From XYA12-FULL-58-9 sp001798605 (GTDB lineage Bacteria > Myxococcota > XYA12-FULL-58-9), in NCBI GenBank assembly GCA_036736205.1, contig DAINMX010000263.1:1-8787 (forward strand): DNA of 8,787 nt, written 5' to 3'. The notes under the pieces are model-generated. The model worked only from the letters and a program-made list of their open reading frames with translations. It did no database searches and was not told the DNA's origin. Shown here one piece after another: positions 1 to 6,735 of this stretch. Position 1 is the first letter of the stretch. The number at the start of each line of letters is the position of its first letter. Made by a program: the position numbers and the translations under genes.

Positions 1-364
1 TCCTAAGCAGGGCCAGCATGAGACCGATGGTATGCTCTGCGGTGGCGCGTATGTCCTTGAGGAACTCTGCCTCGCCGCGTAAGGACAGAACCTCAATGCC
101 GCGTCGAGTTGTCTCGTCGAGGTCAATGTGGTTCAGCCCGGTCGTATTGGTGACAATGATCCTCAACCGGGTCGCGGCATCAAGTGCCTGACGGTCCACT
201 TGGTTGCGTAGTCGAACCCAAAGGATCTCGGCCGACTGGATCGCGGCAAGAAATGCCGGTCGATCGAGATCAAGCACTTCTACCTGCAGCACCGAACGAA
301 GCCGCTCCAGAGCGTCCGAGGAGAACGCATCTGATTCGCTAATGACAAGACGGGGCCGTCTCAT
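1..364 (-). CDS. D-isomer-specific 2-hydroxyacid dehydrogenase, N-terminal part (3' end outside window)
   Basis: NAD-dependent oxidoreductase of the D-2-hydroxyacid / phosphoglycerate dehydrogenase family, which interconverts 2-oxo and D-2-hydroxy acids in the cytoplasm. I translated 121 residues from the ATG at 364. The recognisable stretches are ILWVRLRNQVD (about 47-57), IIVTNTTGLNHIDLDETTRR (about 69-88, matching the family's 'GvdnIDl..a...GI' segment), GIEVLSLRGE, and ATAEHTIGLMLALLR (about 107-121, matching the 'vAEhtialmLal.R' helix). The family usually has 310-340 residues, so the Rossmann GxGxxG motif and the catalytic Arg/Glu/His lie off the left edge and cannot be checked. The ATG overlaps the methyltransferase stop (ATGA at 364-361), which fixes the start and implies translational coupling. 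The substrate is unknown. The operon suggests a 2-oxo acid linked to nonulosonic acid metabolism, but that is inference; a serine-pathway enzyme is possible. Confidence 0.88.
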   Translation of the reverse strand, partial: MRRPRLVISESDAFSSDALERLRSVLQVEVLDLDRPAFLAAIQSAEILWVRLRNQVDRQALDAATRLRIIVTNTTGLNHIDLDETTRRGIEVLSLRGEAEFLKDIRATAEHTIGLMLALLR

Positions 365-1254
365 TCCGGCGGTGAATCTTCCGATTTTCGATAGAGCAAT
401 AGGTCACATTGCGCCACGCTGTTCCACGTTCTCATTCGTGGGTGGCGTTGGTGCAAGCGATGGTGTGCCGTGTAACAGGGAACGAGAACCCACCGTTCCA
501 GTAGCTCGCTCATGTACACCCGATGATACGGGTTGTATGGCGAACAGGAGCACCAGTCCCCGGCGGTGCCGGCTTCGCGCATCCACGTCTCGTATTGTTG
601 TCGTTGGTAGCTGGTGCGCAGAATCGTCGATGCCGTTTGCAGCTGTCCCCGGCCAAGAAGGCGCCGGGCCCAACGCCGCGACTCGTCGACAAATGGACGC
701 CACGGACAGAAAAGAAGCTGAGGCAACCAACTGCGATGGTTTGGGATCTCGGGCACAATCACCATGAAGCCGAGACCACCGGGCCGCAGCAGGCGCACGG
801 TCTCTCGGAGCACTGGCCGCGGGTCTTCGAAATGCTCTAGCAACCCGATGTTGTAAATACAGTCAAAGGTTCGTGGCGGCAACCCGCTGTCGCGCGCGTC
901 CGCCACGACTGTCTTTGGCCGCTCAAGCCCTTCGCGTTGGAAGTTCGCCTCGGCTTGCTTCAGTGCCTCGCCCGAAAGATCTGCTAGGGTGACATCGCAG
1001 CCGCGGTTGGCCAGATACATCGACGTCGTGCCTCGCCCTGAGCCGAGTTCCAAGTACTTGGCCATTGGGGCGCGCTCGCCCATACAGGCCCAGAGGTCCT
1101 CGAAATACCCCCTTTGACTCAACTGGCTTACGGTTTTCAGAGACCCGCGAGTGAAGAGCTGCGGTTGTCCACCTTCCCAAACTCGATTCCACTGGGCAGG
1201 GTTTCCCGGAGTGTCCTCCGACGGCGTCGGAGTATGGCGGCTCATAGTCGTCAT
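361..1254 (-). CDS. Class I SAM-dependent methyltransferase
   Basis: Predicted cytoplasmic methyltransferase of 297 residues with a Rossmann-fold SAM-binding core (Methyltransf_11/25 type). Visible motifs are motif I LELGSGRGTTS (about 68-78), the acidic residue after strand 2 in LADLSGEAL (D92), VVADARDSGLP (about 116-126, D119), the post-motif FDCIYNIGLLEHFEDP (130-145), and RLLRPGG (154-160). The N-terminal W-rich segment (QWNRVWEGGQ) and the long C-terminal half with many Trp, Arg and Tyr residues probably contact the acceptor. An upstream TTG at 1314 keeps the frame open, but the ATG at 1254 is preferred because it overlaps the neuA stop as ATGA. The other end shares ATGA with the dehydrogenase gene. 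The acceptor is not evident from sequence. O-methylation of a nonulosonic acid or of the finished glycan is the natural guess from context; N- or C-methylation is not excluded. Confidence 0.87.
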   Translation of the reverse strand: MTTMSRHTPTPSEDTPGNPAQWNRVWEGGQPQLFTRGSLKTVSQLSQRGYFEDLWACMGERAPMAKYLELGSGRGTTSMYLANRGCDVTLADLSGEALKQAEANFQREGLERPKTVVADARDSGLPPRTFDCIYNIGLLEHFEDPRPVLRETVRLLRPGGLGFMVIVPEIPNHRSWLPQLLFCPWRPFVDESRRWARRLLGRGQLQTASTILRTSYQRQQYETWMREAGTAGDWCSCSPYNPYHRVYMSELLERWVLVPCYTAHHRLHQRHPRMRTWNSVAQCDLLLYRKSEDSPPE

Positions 1255-1946
1255 AGGCTTTGTCGCAACAGCTGTTCGCAAATCAGCAGATCCAACGGCG
1301 TGTCGATGTTGCAAGCACGCTCAGGAGGGATGATCCACGCCCGGCAGTCATCGCCCTTGACAGTGTTCTGCTGCATCAATACGTCCCGTCGCGTCAGGTA
1401 GATGGAACCTTCCCGCAAGAACAGGGGCGGCAACTCCTGACGGCGTTGCCCCTCATAAGCTTCGGCAAACGGCGGGTCTGTGACCCGCCCCTCCGAGTCG
1501 ATGAGCTTCATCCGCGCTGGGTGCTTTTCGCCGACATCGACAAAAGAGATGATCGAGTCACAGCCACAATTCTCCAAGAGTTCGATCGCGCCATCGATGT
1601 CTTCCGGGCGACGCAAGGGGCTTGTAGGTTGCAGGATCATGACGGCATCAAAGGAATCTCCAGAGGCCTCCAACTCGCGAACGACATGCTGCACGACCGG
1701 TATGCTCGCCGACTCATCCCGAGCCAGATCTGCAGGCCGCATAAAAGGCACGTCCAAACCGTAGGCTCGACCCACGTCGGCAATCTCTCGATCGTCAGTC
1801 GAAAGCACCGTTCGGGTGAGACGTTTGCTCGCATGAGCGGCCTCTGCCGTGTAGGCGAGAAGCGGTTTCCCCAGCAGGGACACAATGTTCTTACGCGGGA
1901 TCCCCTTGGAGCCACCTCGGGCCGTAACAACCGCCAGAACCCTCAT
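1251..1946 (-). CDS. neuA: CMP-nonulosonate (acylneuraminate) cytidylyltransferase
   Basis: Activates a nonulosonic acid: CTP plus sugar gives CMP-sugar plus pyrophosphate, the donor used by sialyltransferase-type enzymes. The 231 residues match the compact bacterial NeuA/LegF/PseF length. Motifs are ARGGSKGIPRKN (9-20, the CTP-binding P-loop-like signature), LSTDDREIA (48-56), QPTSPLR (106-112), the RRQELPPLFLREGSIYL segment (168-184, sugar-binding side, with EGSIY where many homologues read NGxIY), and IDTPLDL (214-220, containing the C-terminal metal-binding Asp). The start at 1946 is well supported: a strong GGAGG lies four bases upstream and the ATG overlaps the neuC stop as ATGA. The 3' end overlaps the methyltransferase start in the same way. 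The family is very secure, but sequence alone does not decide between Neu5Ac and legionaminic or other NulO substrates. Confidence 0.95.
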   Translation of the reverse strand: MRVLAVVTARGGSKGIPRKNIVSLLGKPLLAYTAEAAHASKRLTRTVLSTDDREIADVGRAYGLDVPFMRPADLARDESASIPVVQHVVRELEASGDSFDAVMILQPTSPLRRPEDIDGAIELLENCGCDSIISFVDVGEKHPARMKLIDSEGRVTDPPFAEAYEGQRRQELPPLFLREGSIYLTRRDVLMQQNTVKGDDCRAWIIPPERACNIDTPLDLLICEQLLRQSL

Positions 1947-3133
1947 CCTTCCTCCCCCACGTTTTGAGCGACGTAGTGCAGCCTTTTTTGCGTGTACGTC
2001 TTCAACTCGACCAGGGCAGTGGCTATTCTCTGCGAAACCTCGCCATCGCCATACAATGTGCTCGCTGCGTACCTCCCGTGGGCTAATTGCGTCTCGATCG
2101 CCCTTTCGATCGCGGCGGCTTTCGTCGGAACCTGTGACACATGGACATCCCGCTCGCGACCGTGCTGCCGATTGCCGATCAACACGACCGGCGTGCCAAA
2201 GAAGCTACCGTCGCGCACGAAACTGCTAGAGTTTCCGACTGCGCACGCCGCTGCATTGAGAACGCGTAGATAGTCTTCTGGTGCCAGATTGGTAATGAGC
2301 CGCAACCAGGATGGTCCATGATGGTCCCGAAAAACGCGGATGGCCTTAGCGATGTGATCACCGCCCGCATCGATATTGGGCCACAACATGAGCGTGGGGG
2401 CCTTCACTTGGTGCAACGCTACGAGCAGTTCATTGACCTGATCGGCTGCGGCCCCGAATTCGGTGGTGGTTGGGTGGAATACGACGAGGAGGAATGGACG
2501 ATTCACATCAATGACGACGCCGCTGCCACGCGAGTTTGCAGTCGCAGGATCGATATAGCCGTCCAATTCTCTTGCAAGATCGCTGCTAGGACAACCAACC
2601 GAAAGAATCGTCGCGGGGTCCTCGCCCATGCGCACCAGATACTCCGCCGCACGCGCCGTGGCGGGGGCGTGGAATTGTGCGAATTTGCTGATCGCATGGC
2701 GAGCGCTTTCGTCGATTGAGCCGGAGACCTCACCACCCTGGATGTGAAACAGCGGAAGGTTCATGTAGGCCGCGGCTATCGCCGCAGCCAATGCCTCATA
2801 ACGGTCGCCGATGAGCATGACGATGTCTGGCTTCAGACGTTGAAGCTCGTTTGCAAACTCGATAACTCCCAGACCGATCGACTTGGCCATCGTCGTCGGT
2901 GTCGATCCCTCCAGTTCCATGTAAACTTCGCCAACGACCGAAAAACCATCCCTGCGGACAATGTCGACGGAGCGCTGGAATCTCTCGAGTACCATGGTGC
3001 CACCCACCAAGGCGTCGAGCCGCAACTCTGGTCGCTCGACAATGGCTTGCATCACCGGTTTCATGCGACCGTAATTCGCACGATCCACCAAGATGGCGCA
3101 GATTGAACGTGGGGGCTTATTCGAGGTCATCAT
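1943..3133 (-). CDS. neuC: Hydrolysing UDP-GlcNAc (or UDP-diNAc-bacillosamine) 2-epimerase, NeuC/LegG type
   Basis: GT-B-fold epimerase that inverts C2 of a UDP-N-acetylhexosamine and releases the free sugar (ManNAc for NeuC, the 2,4-diacetamido analogue for LegG), feeding NeuB. It has 396 residues, a normal length. Key segments are PDIVMLIGDRYEALAAA (about 102-118, the GDR signature), HIQGGEVSGSIDESARHAIS (130-149, the hallmark of the hydrolysing subfamily), VVFHPTTTE (217-225), and VGNSSSFVRDGSFFGTPVV (299-317) followed by IGNRQHGRER (319-328, UDP-binding end). Two consecutive ATGs (3133 and 3130) could start it; neither has a strong ribosome binding site. From 3133 it overlaps the neuB end by 17 bases, so translation probably depends on neuB. 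It is clearly distinct from the non-hydrolysing WecB at the right of the window. Which UDP-sugar it uses is not decidable here. Confidence 0.92.
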   Translation of the reverse strand: MMTSNKPPRSICAILVDRANYGRMKPVMQAIVERPELRLDALVGGTMVLERFQRSVDIVRRDGFSVVGEVYMELEGSTPTTMAKSIGLGVIEFANELQRLKPDIVMLIGDRYEALAAAIAAAYMNLPLFHIQGGEVSGSIDESARHAISKFAQFHAPATARAAEYLVRMGEDPATILSVGCPSSDLARELDGYIDPATANSRGSGVVIDVNRPFLLVVFHPTTTEFGAAADQVNELLVALHQVKAPTLMLWPNIDAGGDHIAKAIRVFRDHHGPSWLRLITNLAPEDYLRVLNAAACAVGNSSSFVRDGSFFGTPVVLIGNRQHGRERDVHVSQVPTKAAAIERAIETQLAHGRYAASTLYGDGEVSQRIATALVELKTYTQKRLHYVAQNVGEEG

Positions 3134-4166
3134 TGTTGATTTGGTCGTCGGCGGCCAACTCTCGCTTCACCTTGCGGCCAAGGAGGTCGGCTGCGCGGCG
3201 TGCGGGAATTCCAGTCCCAGGTTTCTTGTAAGCCATGTCGTCCAGCGTCACCACGTGGCCAGCAACGAGTAGGCGAGCTGCCACAATGCTCTTGCCAAAA
3301 ACAGAGTGTAACTCTTCCAACTGCGAGGCCATGGCATCCTTGTCGATCGGATTTTGAATGGCGCAGCGGATCTTGCCGACACCGTCAGCCAACTGCCCCA
3401 ACTCCGATGTCGTGATTGAAGCCACAACATCGGGACCAAAGGACTCCCGCGACAAAGTGACATGCACTTCGAGCATGTCAGCACCGAGCGCCGCGGCTGC
3501 GAGACCCGCGGCTATCGTACCAGAGTGGTCAGAGAAACCAACCGGGCAGAGAAAACGAGATCTCAACTCATGGAGGATGTTGAGGCCCCATTTCTCAGGC
3601 GGGCACGGGTATGCTGTCGTGCACTGATAGACTCCGAACGGTACGTCAAACGGTCGCAACCATTCGACAGCGGTTTGAAGATCCATCCACGAGGCCATAC
3701 CCGTCGAAAGGAGGATCGGTTTTCCAGTGCGAGCCATCCTCTCCAGAAGTGGACGAGAGCGAATCTCGCCTGCGCCGATCTTCCAGGCCAAGACACCAAT
3801 CCGTTCCAACAGATCGACAGCCGCTTCCGAGAAAGGTGACGAAAGGAACACCAGTCCCCGCTCTTCGGCATGGCGGGCCAAAGCGTTCCACTGCTCCTCT
3901 GTGAATTCCATGCGCTGCCAATACTCGTATCGGGTATTGTCCTGGGGCGAGAACCGCACCCGGAATGGCTCGCGTGCGGTCGACTCGGCTGCAGCAATAT
4001 GTGTCTGGAACTTGACCGCAGTCGCTCCAGCGGCGGCGATGGCGTCAACATACGCATGGGCCGTGCCCAAACTCCCATCGTGCGCCTGACCAACCTCGCC
4101 AACAAGGAACAACGGATGACCAGGACCGATCTCAACTCGCCCTATCCTAAGTTGCCTCTGACTCAT
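3117..4166 (-). CDS. neuB: N-acetylneuraminate / NulO synthase (NeuB family)
   Basis: Condenses phosphoenolpyruvate with ManNAc (or a diacetamido analogue) to a nine-carbon nonulosonic acid. It has 349 residues: a TIM barrel (about 15-285) plus a C-terminal antifreeze-like SAF domain (about 291-349). With a one-residue offset from the characterised Neisseria NeuB, the expected catalytic and metal ligands are present: E24 in LVGEVGQAHDG, K52 in VKFQ, K129 in WKIGAGE, H214 in GFSDHSG, and H235 in EVHVT. Most homologues read EKHFT at the last site, a mild deviation that keeps the His. Other marks are QCTTAYPCP (181-189) and YKKPGTGIPARR (313-324) in the SAF domain. The ATG at 4166 lies 6 bases after a modest GGTGA. 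This is the first gene of the overlapping block and follows a 333-base spacer. LegI is the main alternative name, PseI less likely. Confidence 0.95.
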   Translation of the reverse strand: MSQRQLRIGRVEIGPGHPLFLVGEVGQAHDGSLGTAHAYVDAIAAAGATAVKFQTHIAAAESTAREPFRVRFSPQDNTRYEYWQRMEFTEEQWNALARHAEERGLVFLSSPFSEAAVDLLERIGVLAWKIGAGEIRSRPLLERMARTGKPILLSTGMASWMDLQTAVEWLRPFDVPFGVYQCTTAYPCPPEKWGLNILHELRSRFLCPVGFSDHSGTIAAGLAAAALGADMLEVHVTLSRESFGPDVVASITTSELGQLADGVGKIRCAIQNPIDKDAMASQLEELHSVFGKSIVAARLLVAGHVVTLDDMAYKKPGTGIPARRAADLLGRKVKRELAADDQINNDDLE

Positions 4167-4499
4167 ATGTCACCACAAGCCGTAGAAGCAGTTGTTGAGA
4201 CCATTGTTCGACTCGTAATCCAAGGTTGAAGAAAGCCCAGTGCTTTGAACAGGCTCCGCCTCGTTCGGTCCCAGGCCCCGATCTCCATATGTCCGTCTTC
4301 CAATGACACGTTCATTCAGCCAGTCGCACACACTGATAGCCGGTATGTGCAACATGCTCAAGGTTCAAACCAGTGCCGATGGCCCAACTTCCCGGGTTGG
4401 CACCCGTGACCGCAAGGTCTTTGCCACAACCAAGGTCTCTTGCGCAATCCATGACCAACCATTCGAACCGAAATTGAGAACATCTCCTCATGGGTTCAT
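4167..4499. other. 333-base spacer between the glycosyltransferase and neuB genes
   Basis: This is the only sizeable break in the left-hand gene series. I found no convincing sigma70 promoter for neuB, no tRNA, and no U-tailed terminator. It holds an imperfect hairpin candidate (CGCAAG at 4411-4416 against CTTGCG at 4439-4444, 22-base loop) and an 8-base direct repeat CAAGGTCT (4413-4420 and 4431-4438). Short reading frames cross it on both strands, the best being a 59-codon minus-strand frame. It may be decayed coding sequence or a leader for neuB. Confidence 0.5.
4312..4491 (-). CDS. Possible small ORF or gene remnant (59 codons), unrecognised
   Basis: Reading from the ATG at 4491, eight bases past the glycosyltransferase stop, a frame of 59 codons stays open to TGA at 4312-4314. 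It starts MRRCSQFRFEWLVMDC and later reads NLEHVAHTGYQCVRLAE. There is no Shine-Dalgarno sequence before the ATG. About half of its third positions are G or C, which gives no coding signal. I recognise no domain. It lies on the same strand between two operon genes, so it could be a small gene, a fragment of a lost gene, or chance. Chance is the default reading. Confidence 0.15.
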   Translation of the reverse strand: MRRCSQFRFEWLVMDCARDLGCGKDLAVTGANPGSWAIGTGLNLEHVAHTGYQCVRLAE

Positions 4500-5726
4500 C
4501 TATACATCCGCGTTGGCAAGACGACTCATGAGCTCACTGTAAGAAGATAACGCAGCCTCACGCCACCGCCATTTCAAAGAAGCCCGTCTTGCGTTGGCAG
4601 CGAGTTGACCTAGACGGCTGGGGTTGTTGCGAAGCGCAAGGATTGTTTGGGCCAACCCCTTGCCATCCGAGACCGTGAGCCCGCAGTCTGCCGCTCGGAG
4701 AAGCCGGGCTGTCTCACCATCCGCATCCCCAATGAAAACAACAGGAACGCCGGCCGCGAGCGCTCCATAGGTTTTGCTCGGAACGGCCAACCCCTCAACT
4801 TCGGAGCGAAGCGACACCAACGCTACATCCGCCGCAGAGAGAGAGATGTCGAGCACTGTGCGAGGCTGGTATGGGAGAACCTTGATGTTGTGCAGTCCCT
4901 TCTCTTGTTTGGCAGCCATGATCTCGCGATGGCGTCGCCCACCTCCAATAACGAGGAATCGGATTTCCGCGTCATCGTTGAGAATTGCTGCAGCTTCAAT
5001 GATGGCCTGAGCGTCATGGAGCAAACCCAGGTTTCCCGAGTATTGCACAACGAACTTGTCTAGCAGGCCGTGTTTTCGAAGGAGGGGATTGACCTTACGC
5101 GCGGGAGTCTGCACCAAACTCTGACTTGGCCAGTTCTCAATAACTGAGACCCTACTACGCTCAAGTCCCCTTTCCTCCAGGGCTTGGGCCATTCCTTCTC
5201 CAATGACAACCACATGATTGTAGGCGTGTAGTCCACTATCACGGGCACTCAACCACAGCCTCGCCAAAGCTGATCGACTTGAAAGGTTGAGACCGTACAA
5301 GCCCAAGCGAATGGCTATCTCGGGATATATGTCATGGAGCAACAGGCAAGTATTGATTCCGCCATATCGCCTCAAGACATGTGCCGAGATCCCAAGAGTG
5401 GTGGGCGAAGCCACCACTAATACCACATCAGGTCTTGGTACGATTGCACTCGCAGCCAAACGAAACACACCAAAAAAGAAGAGCGATGCGATGCGCGCCA
5501 CCAAAGAATGCCGGGAGAAAGGCAAAGCTGGAGTACGCCACATATGAACGCCGTGGACTTCTTCCCGCAGACACAACAAATCGCCCGTTGCGTAATTTAC
5601 AGCGGGAGTGACAACGTGAACATCAAATCCCTCTTCGACAAGGAACCTGCCAATATCCTCGACGAGTTGAGATGCAGCATCGATACTCGGCCAGTACGTT
5701 TGGGAGAGAATGAGTACCCTAACCAT
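4500..5726 (-). CDS. GT4-type glycosyltransferase (WbuB/WcaI-like)
   Basis: Predicted GT-B-fold retaining glycosyltransferase of 408 residues, transferring a nucleotide-activated sugar to a lipid-linked glycan at the inner face of the membrane. The N-terminal acceptor domain begins VRVLILSQTYWPSIDAAS (2-19), a form typical of WbuB-like proteins. LLHDIYPEIA (129-138) precedes the linker, and VVQYSGNLG (226-234) begins the C-terminal donor domain. SEVEGLAVPSKTYGALAAG (308-326) carries the GT4 donor-site region, with the VPSK signature in place of a full EX7E pattern, followed by GVPVVFIGD. A moderately hydrophobic stretch near 79-95 (IASLFFFGVFRLAA) may aid membrane association. The start ATG at 5726 lies 9 bases after the upstream gene's stop without a strong ribosome binding site, suggesting cotranscription. 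It ends with TAG. Donor and acceptor are not deducible; it is not a recognisable sialyltransferase. Confidence 0.87.
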   Translation of the reverse strand: MVRVLILSQTYWPSIDAASQLVEDIGRFLVEEGFDVHVVTPAVNYATGDLLCLREEVHGVHMWRTPALPFSRHSLVARIASLFFFGVFRLAASAIVPRPDVVLVVASPTTLGISAHVLRRYGGINTCLLLHDIYPEIAIRLGLYGLNLSSRSALARLWLSARDSGLHAYNHVVVIGEGMAQALEERGLERSRVSVIENWPSQSLVQTPARKVNPLLRKHGLLDKFVVQYSGNLGLLHDAQAIIEAAAILNDDAEIRFLVIGGGRRHREIMAAKQEKGLHNIKVLPYQPRTVLDISLSAADVALVSLRSEVEGLAVPSKTYGALAAGVPVVFIGDADGETARLLRAADCGLTVSDGKGLAQTILALRNNPSRLGQLAANARRASLKWRWREAALSSYSELMSRLANADV

Positions 5727-5735
5727 GATGCGGAT

Positions 5736-6674
5736 TCACCGTCGAGCGGTGCTTTCCCACCAATCCCGCATGCGAACCCCTGCAAAACAGAATGCGGACG
5801 CACAATGCTGTGGTGGACGGTCGAGCACTATGGGAAACAGCAGAAGACGGCGCTTCCACGATGTCATTTTTTGCCACCGAAAAACCCACGCGCCCTGTTC
5901 GAGCTTCATCACGCGGGAAAACAGCCGGCGTCTAGTGGAATCCATCTCAAGGTCTGCGAGAACTCGGGCTGGCACTCCTGCTCCGTGCTTCCGCACCGCT
6001 GAATCAAGCAACACCCAAAGTGCGTTTTTGCATCCCCATTGTTGGGCCCGGCCCAAAAGGTCCGACCAATTTATACAACGCTTGTCGATTATTCGATGAG
6101 CATCCTCGATGTTTCGAAGGTCGTCGTTGAAACCAAAATTATGGATCGTACGATGAATGGCAAGATGAAGCAGACTGTCCTCTGGACAGAGGCGCCAGGC
6201 TCGTGCCGTCCCGAGCTGACATGGTTCTGCGCGTTCAAACAAGCGACCCGTGTCAAAGTGATATCGCACAGGGTGGGCAAGGCTCGTGTGTAGCTCCAAC
6301 GGCAAGAACGAACCTTTGCTATCAACATAGCAGGACTCGTAAAGCTCGCGCTCGGTCGCCGGTCGCCCTGGAATCAAGACACGTTCGAATCCCAGGCCAA
6401 GAATACATTTCTCGGACAGACTCTTGTCACTCGGTGAGATCAGCACATCAATGTCGCTAACCACTCGCTCGGTTGGAGAATATATTGACGTCCAGAACGC
6501 TGCTCCCTTCAGAAGGATGGCCTTGATGCGGTGACTATCAAAAAGAGGCAACAAACCCTCCAACAGTCTCGTCGCCACCATTTGCTGGGCTAGCACCGCA
6601 AGCTCACGGGTCGAAAATCCTCTCGGATTAGGATCCACTGAGTGTTGGGAGCCATTGAACGAACCCTGGTGCAT
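5736..6674 (-). CDS. Uncharacterised nucleotidyltransferase-fold protein (NTP_transf_5-like)
   Basis: It has 312 residues resembling the 'uncharacterised nucleotidyltransferase' family often found in exopolysaccharide and peptide-natural-product clusters. Visible features are AILLKGAAFW (52-61), a pol-beta-like acidic pair in VVSDIDVLIS (71-80, D74 and D76), LPLELHTSLAHP (124-135, a third acidic residue E127 plus His), and CPEDSLLHLAIHRTIHNFGF (163-182) followed by DDLRNIEDAHRI (184-195), the family's His-rich helix and 'rL..l.Dia' segment. The C-terminal quarter is basic and Trp-rich. No signal peptide or membrane segment is apparent. The ATG at 6674 has a good ribosome binding site (AGGAAGG, 7-base spacing) and a promoter 33 bases upstream, so this is probably the first gene of the transcript. 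The reaction is unknown; possible roles are nucleotidylation of a sugar, a lipid or a protein. Confidence 0.78.
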   Translation of the reverse strand: MHQGSFNGSQHSVDPNPRGFSTRELAVLAQQMVATRLLEGLLPLFDSHRIKAILLKGAAFWTSIYSPTERVVSDIDVLISPSDKSLSEKCILGLGFERVLIPGRPATERELYESCYVDSKGSFLPLELHTSLAHPVRYHFDTGRLFERAEPCQLGTARAWRLCPEDSLLHLAIHRTIHNFGFNDDLRNIEDAHRIIDKRCINWSDLLGRAQQWGCKNALWVLLDSAVRKHGAGVPARVLADLEMDSTRRRLFSRVMKLEQGAWVFRWQKMTSWKRRLLLFPIVLDRPPQHCASAFCFAGVRMRDWWESTARR

Positions 6675-6681
6675 AACGGAC

Positions 6682-6688
6682 CCTTCCT
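6682..6688 (-). promoter_or_regulatory. Ribosome binding site of the nucleotidyltransferase-like gene
   Basis: On the minus strand AGGAAGG lies 7 bases before the ATG at 6674. It is one of the best Shine-Dalgarno sequences in the window and supports that start. Confidence 0.75.
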
Positions 6689-6706
6689 AACAAATCTCAC
6701 ATACGG

Positions 6707-6735
6707 CTTATAACTGTTCCCCGCATCCCTGTGAA
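6707..6735 (-). promoter_or_regulatory. Predicted sigma70-type promoter for the NTase-GT(-NulO) operon
   Basis: On the minus strand, TTCACA (6735-6730, five of six matches to TTGACA) is followed after exactly 17 bases by TATAAG (6712-6707, five of six matches to TATAAT). Transcription would start near 6700, leaving a leader of roughly 25 bases that contains the AGGAAGG ribosome binding site. The arrangement fits a start of transcription for the minus-strand gene series. Spacing and position were read by eye; activity is untested. Confidence 0.62.

Noticed and set aside
1255..1314. Longer methyltransferase starting at TTG 1314
   Set aside because: It would overlap neuA by 64 bases; the ATG at 1254 gives the ATGA overlap seen at two other junctions of the operon.
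1260..1967. 235-codon open frame on the plus strand opposite neuA
   Set aside because: It mirrors almost exactly the neuA gene, whose motifs, ribosome binding site and overlaps are convincing. The antisense product is unrecognisable.
4362..4371. GGTTCAAACC, resembling a tRNA T-loop
   Set aside because: The flanking bases do not form a T-arm stem and no acceptor or anticodon arm can be folded around it.
4303..4542. 79-codon plus-strand frame in the spacer before neuB
   Set aside because: It has no ribosome binding site or family resemblance and overlaps the end of the glycosyltransferase gene antisense.
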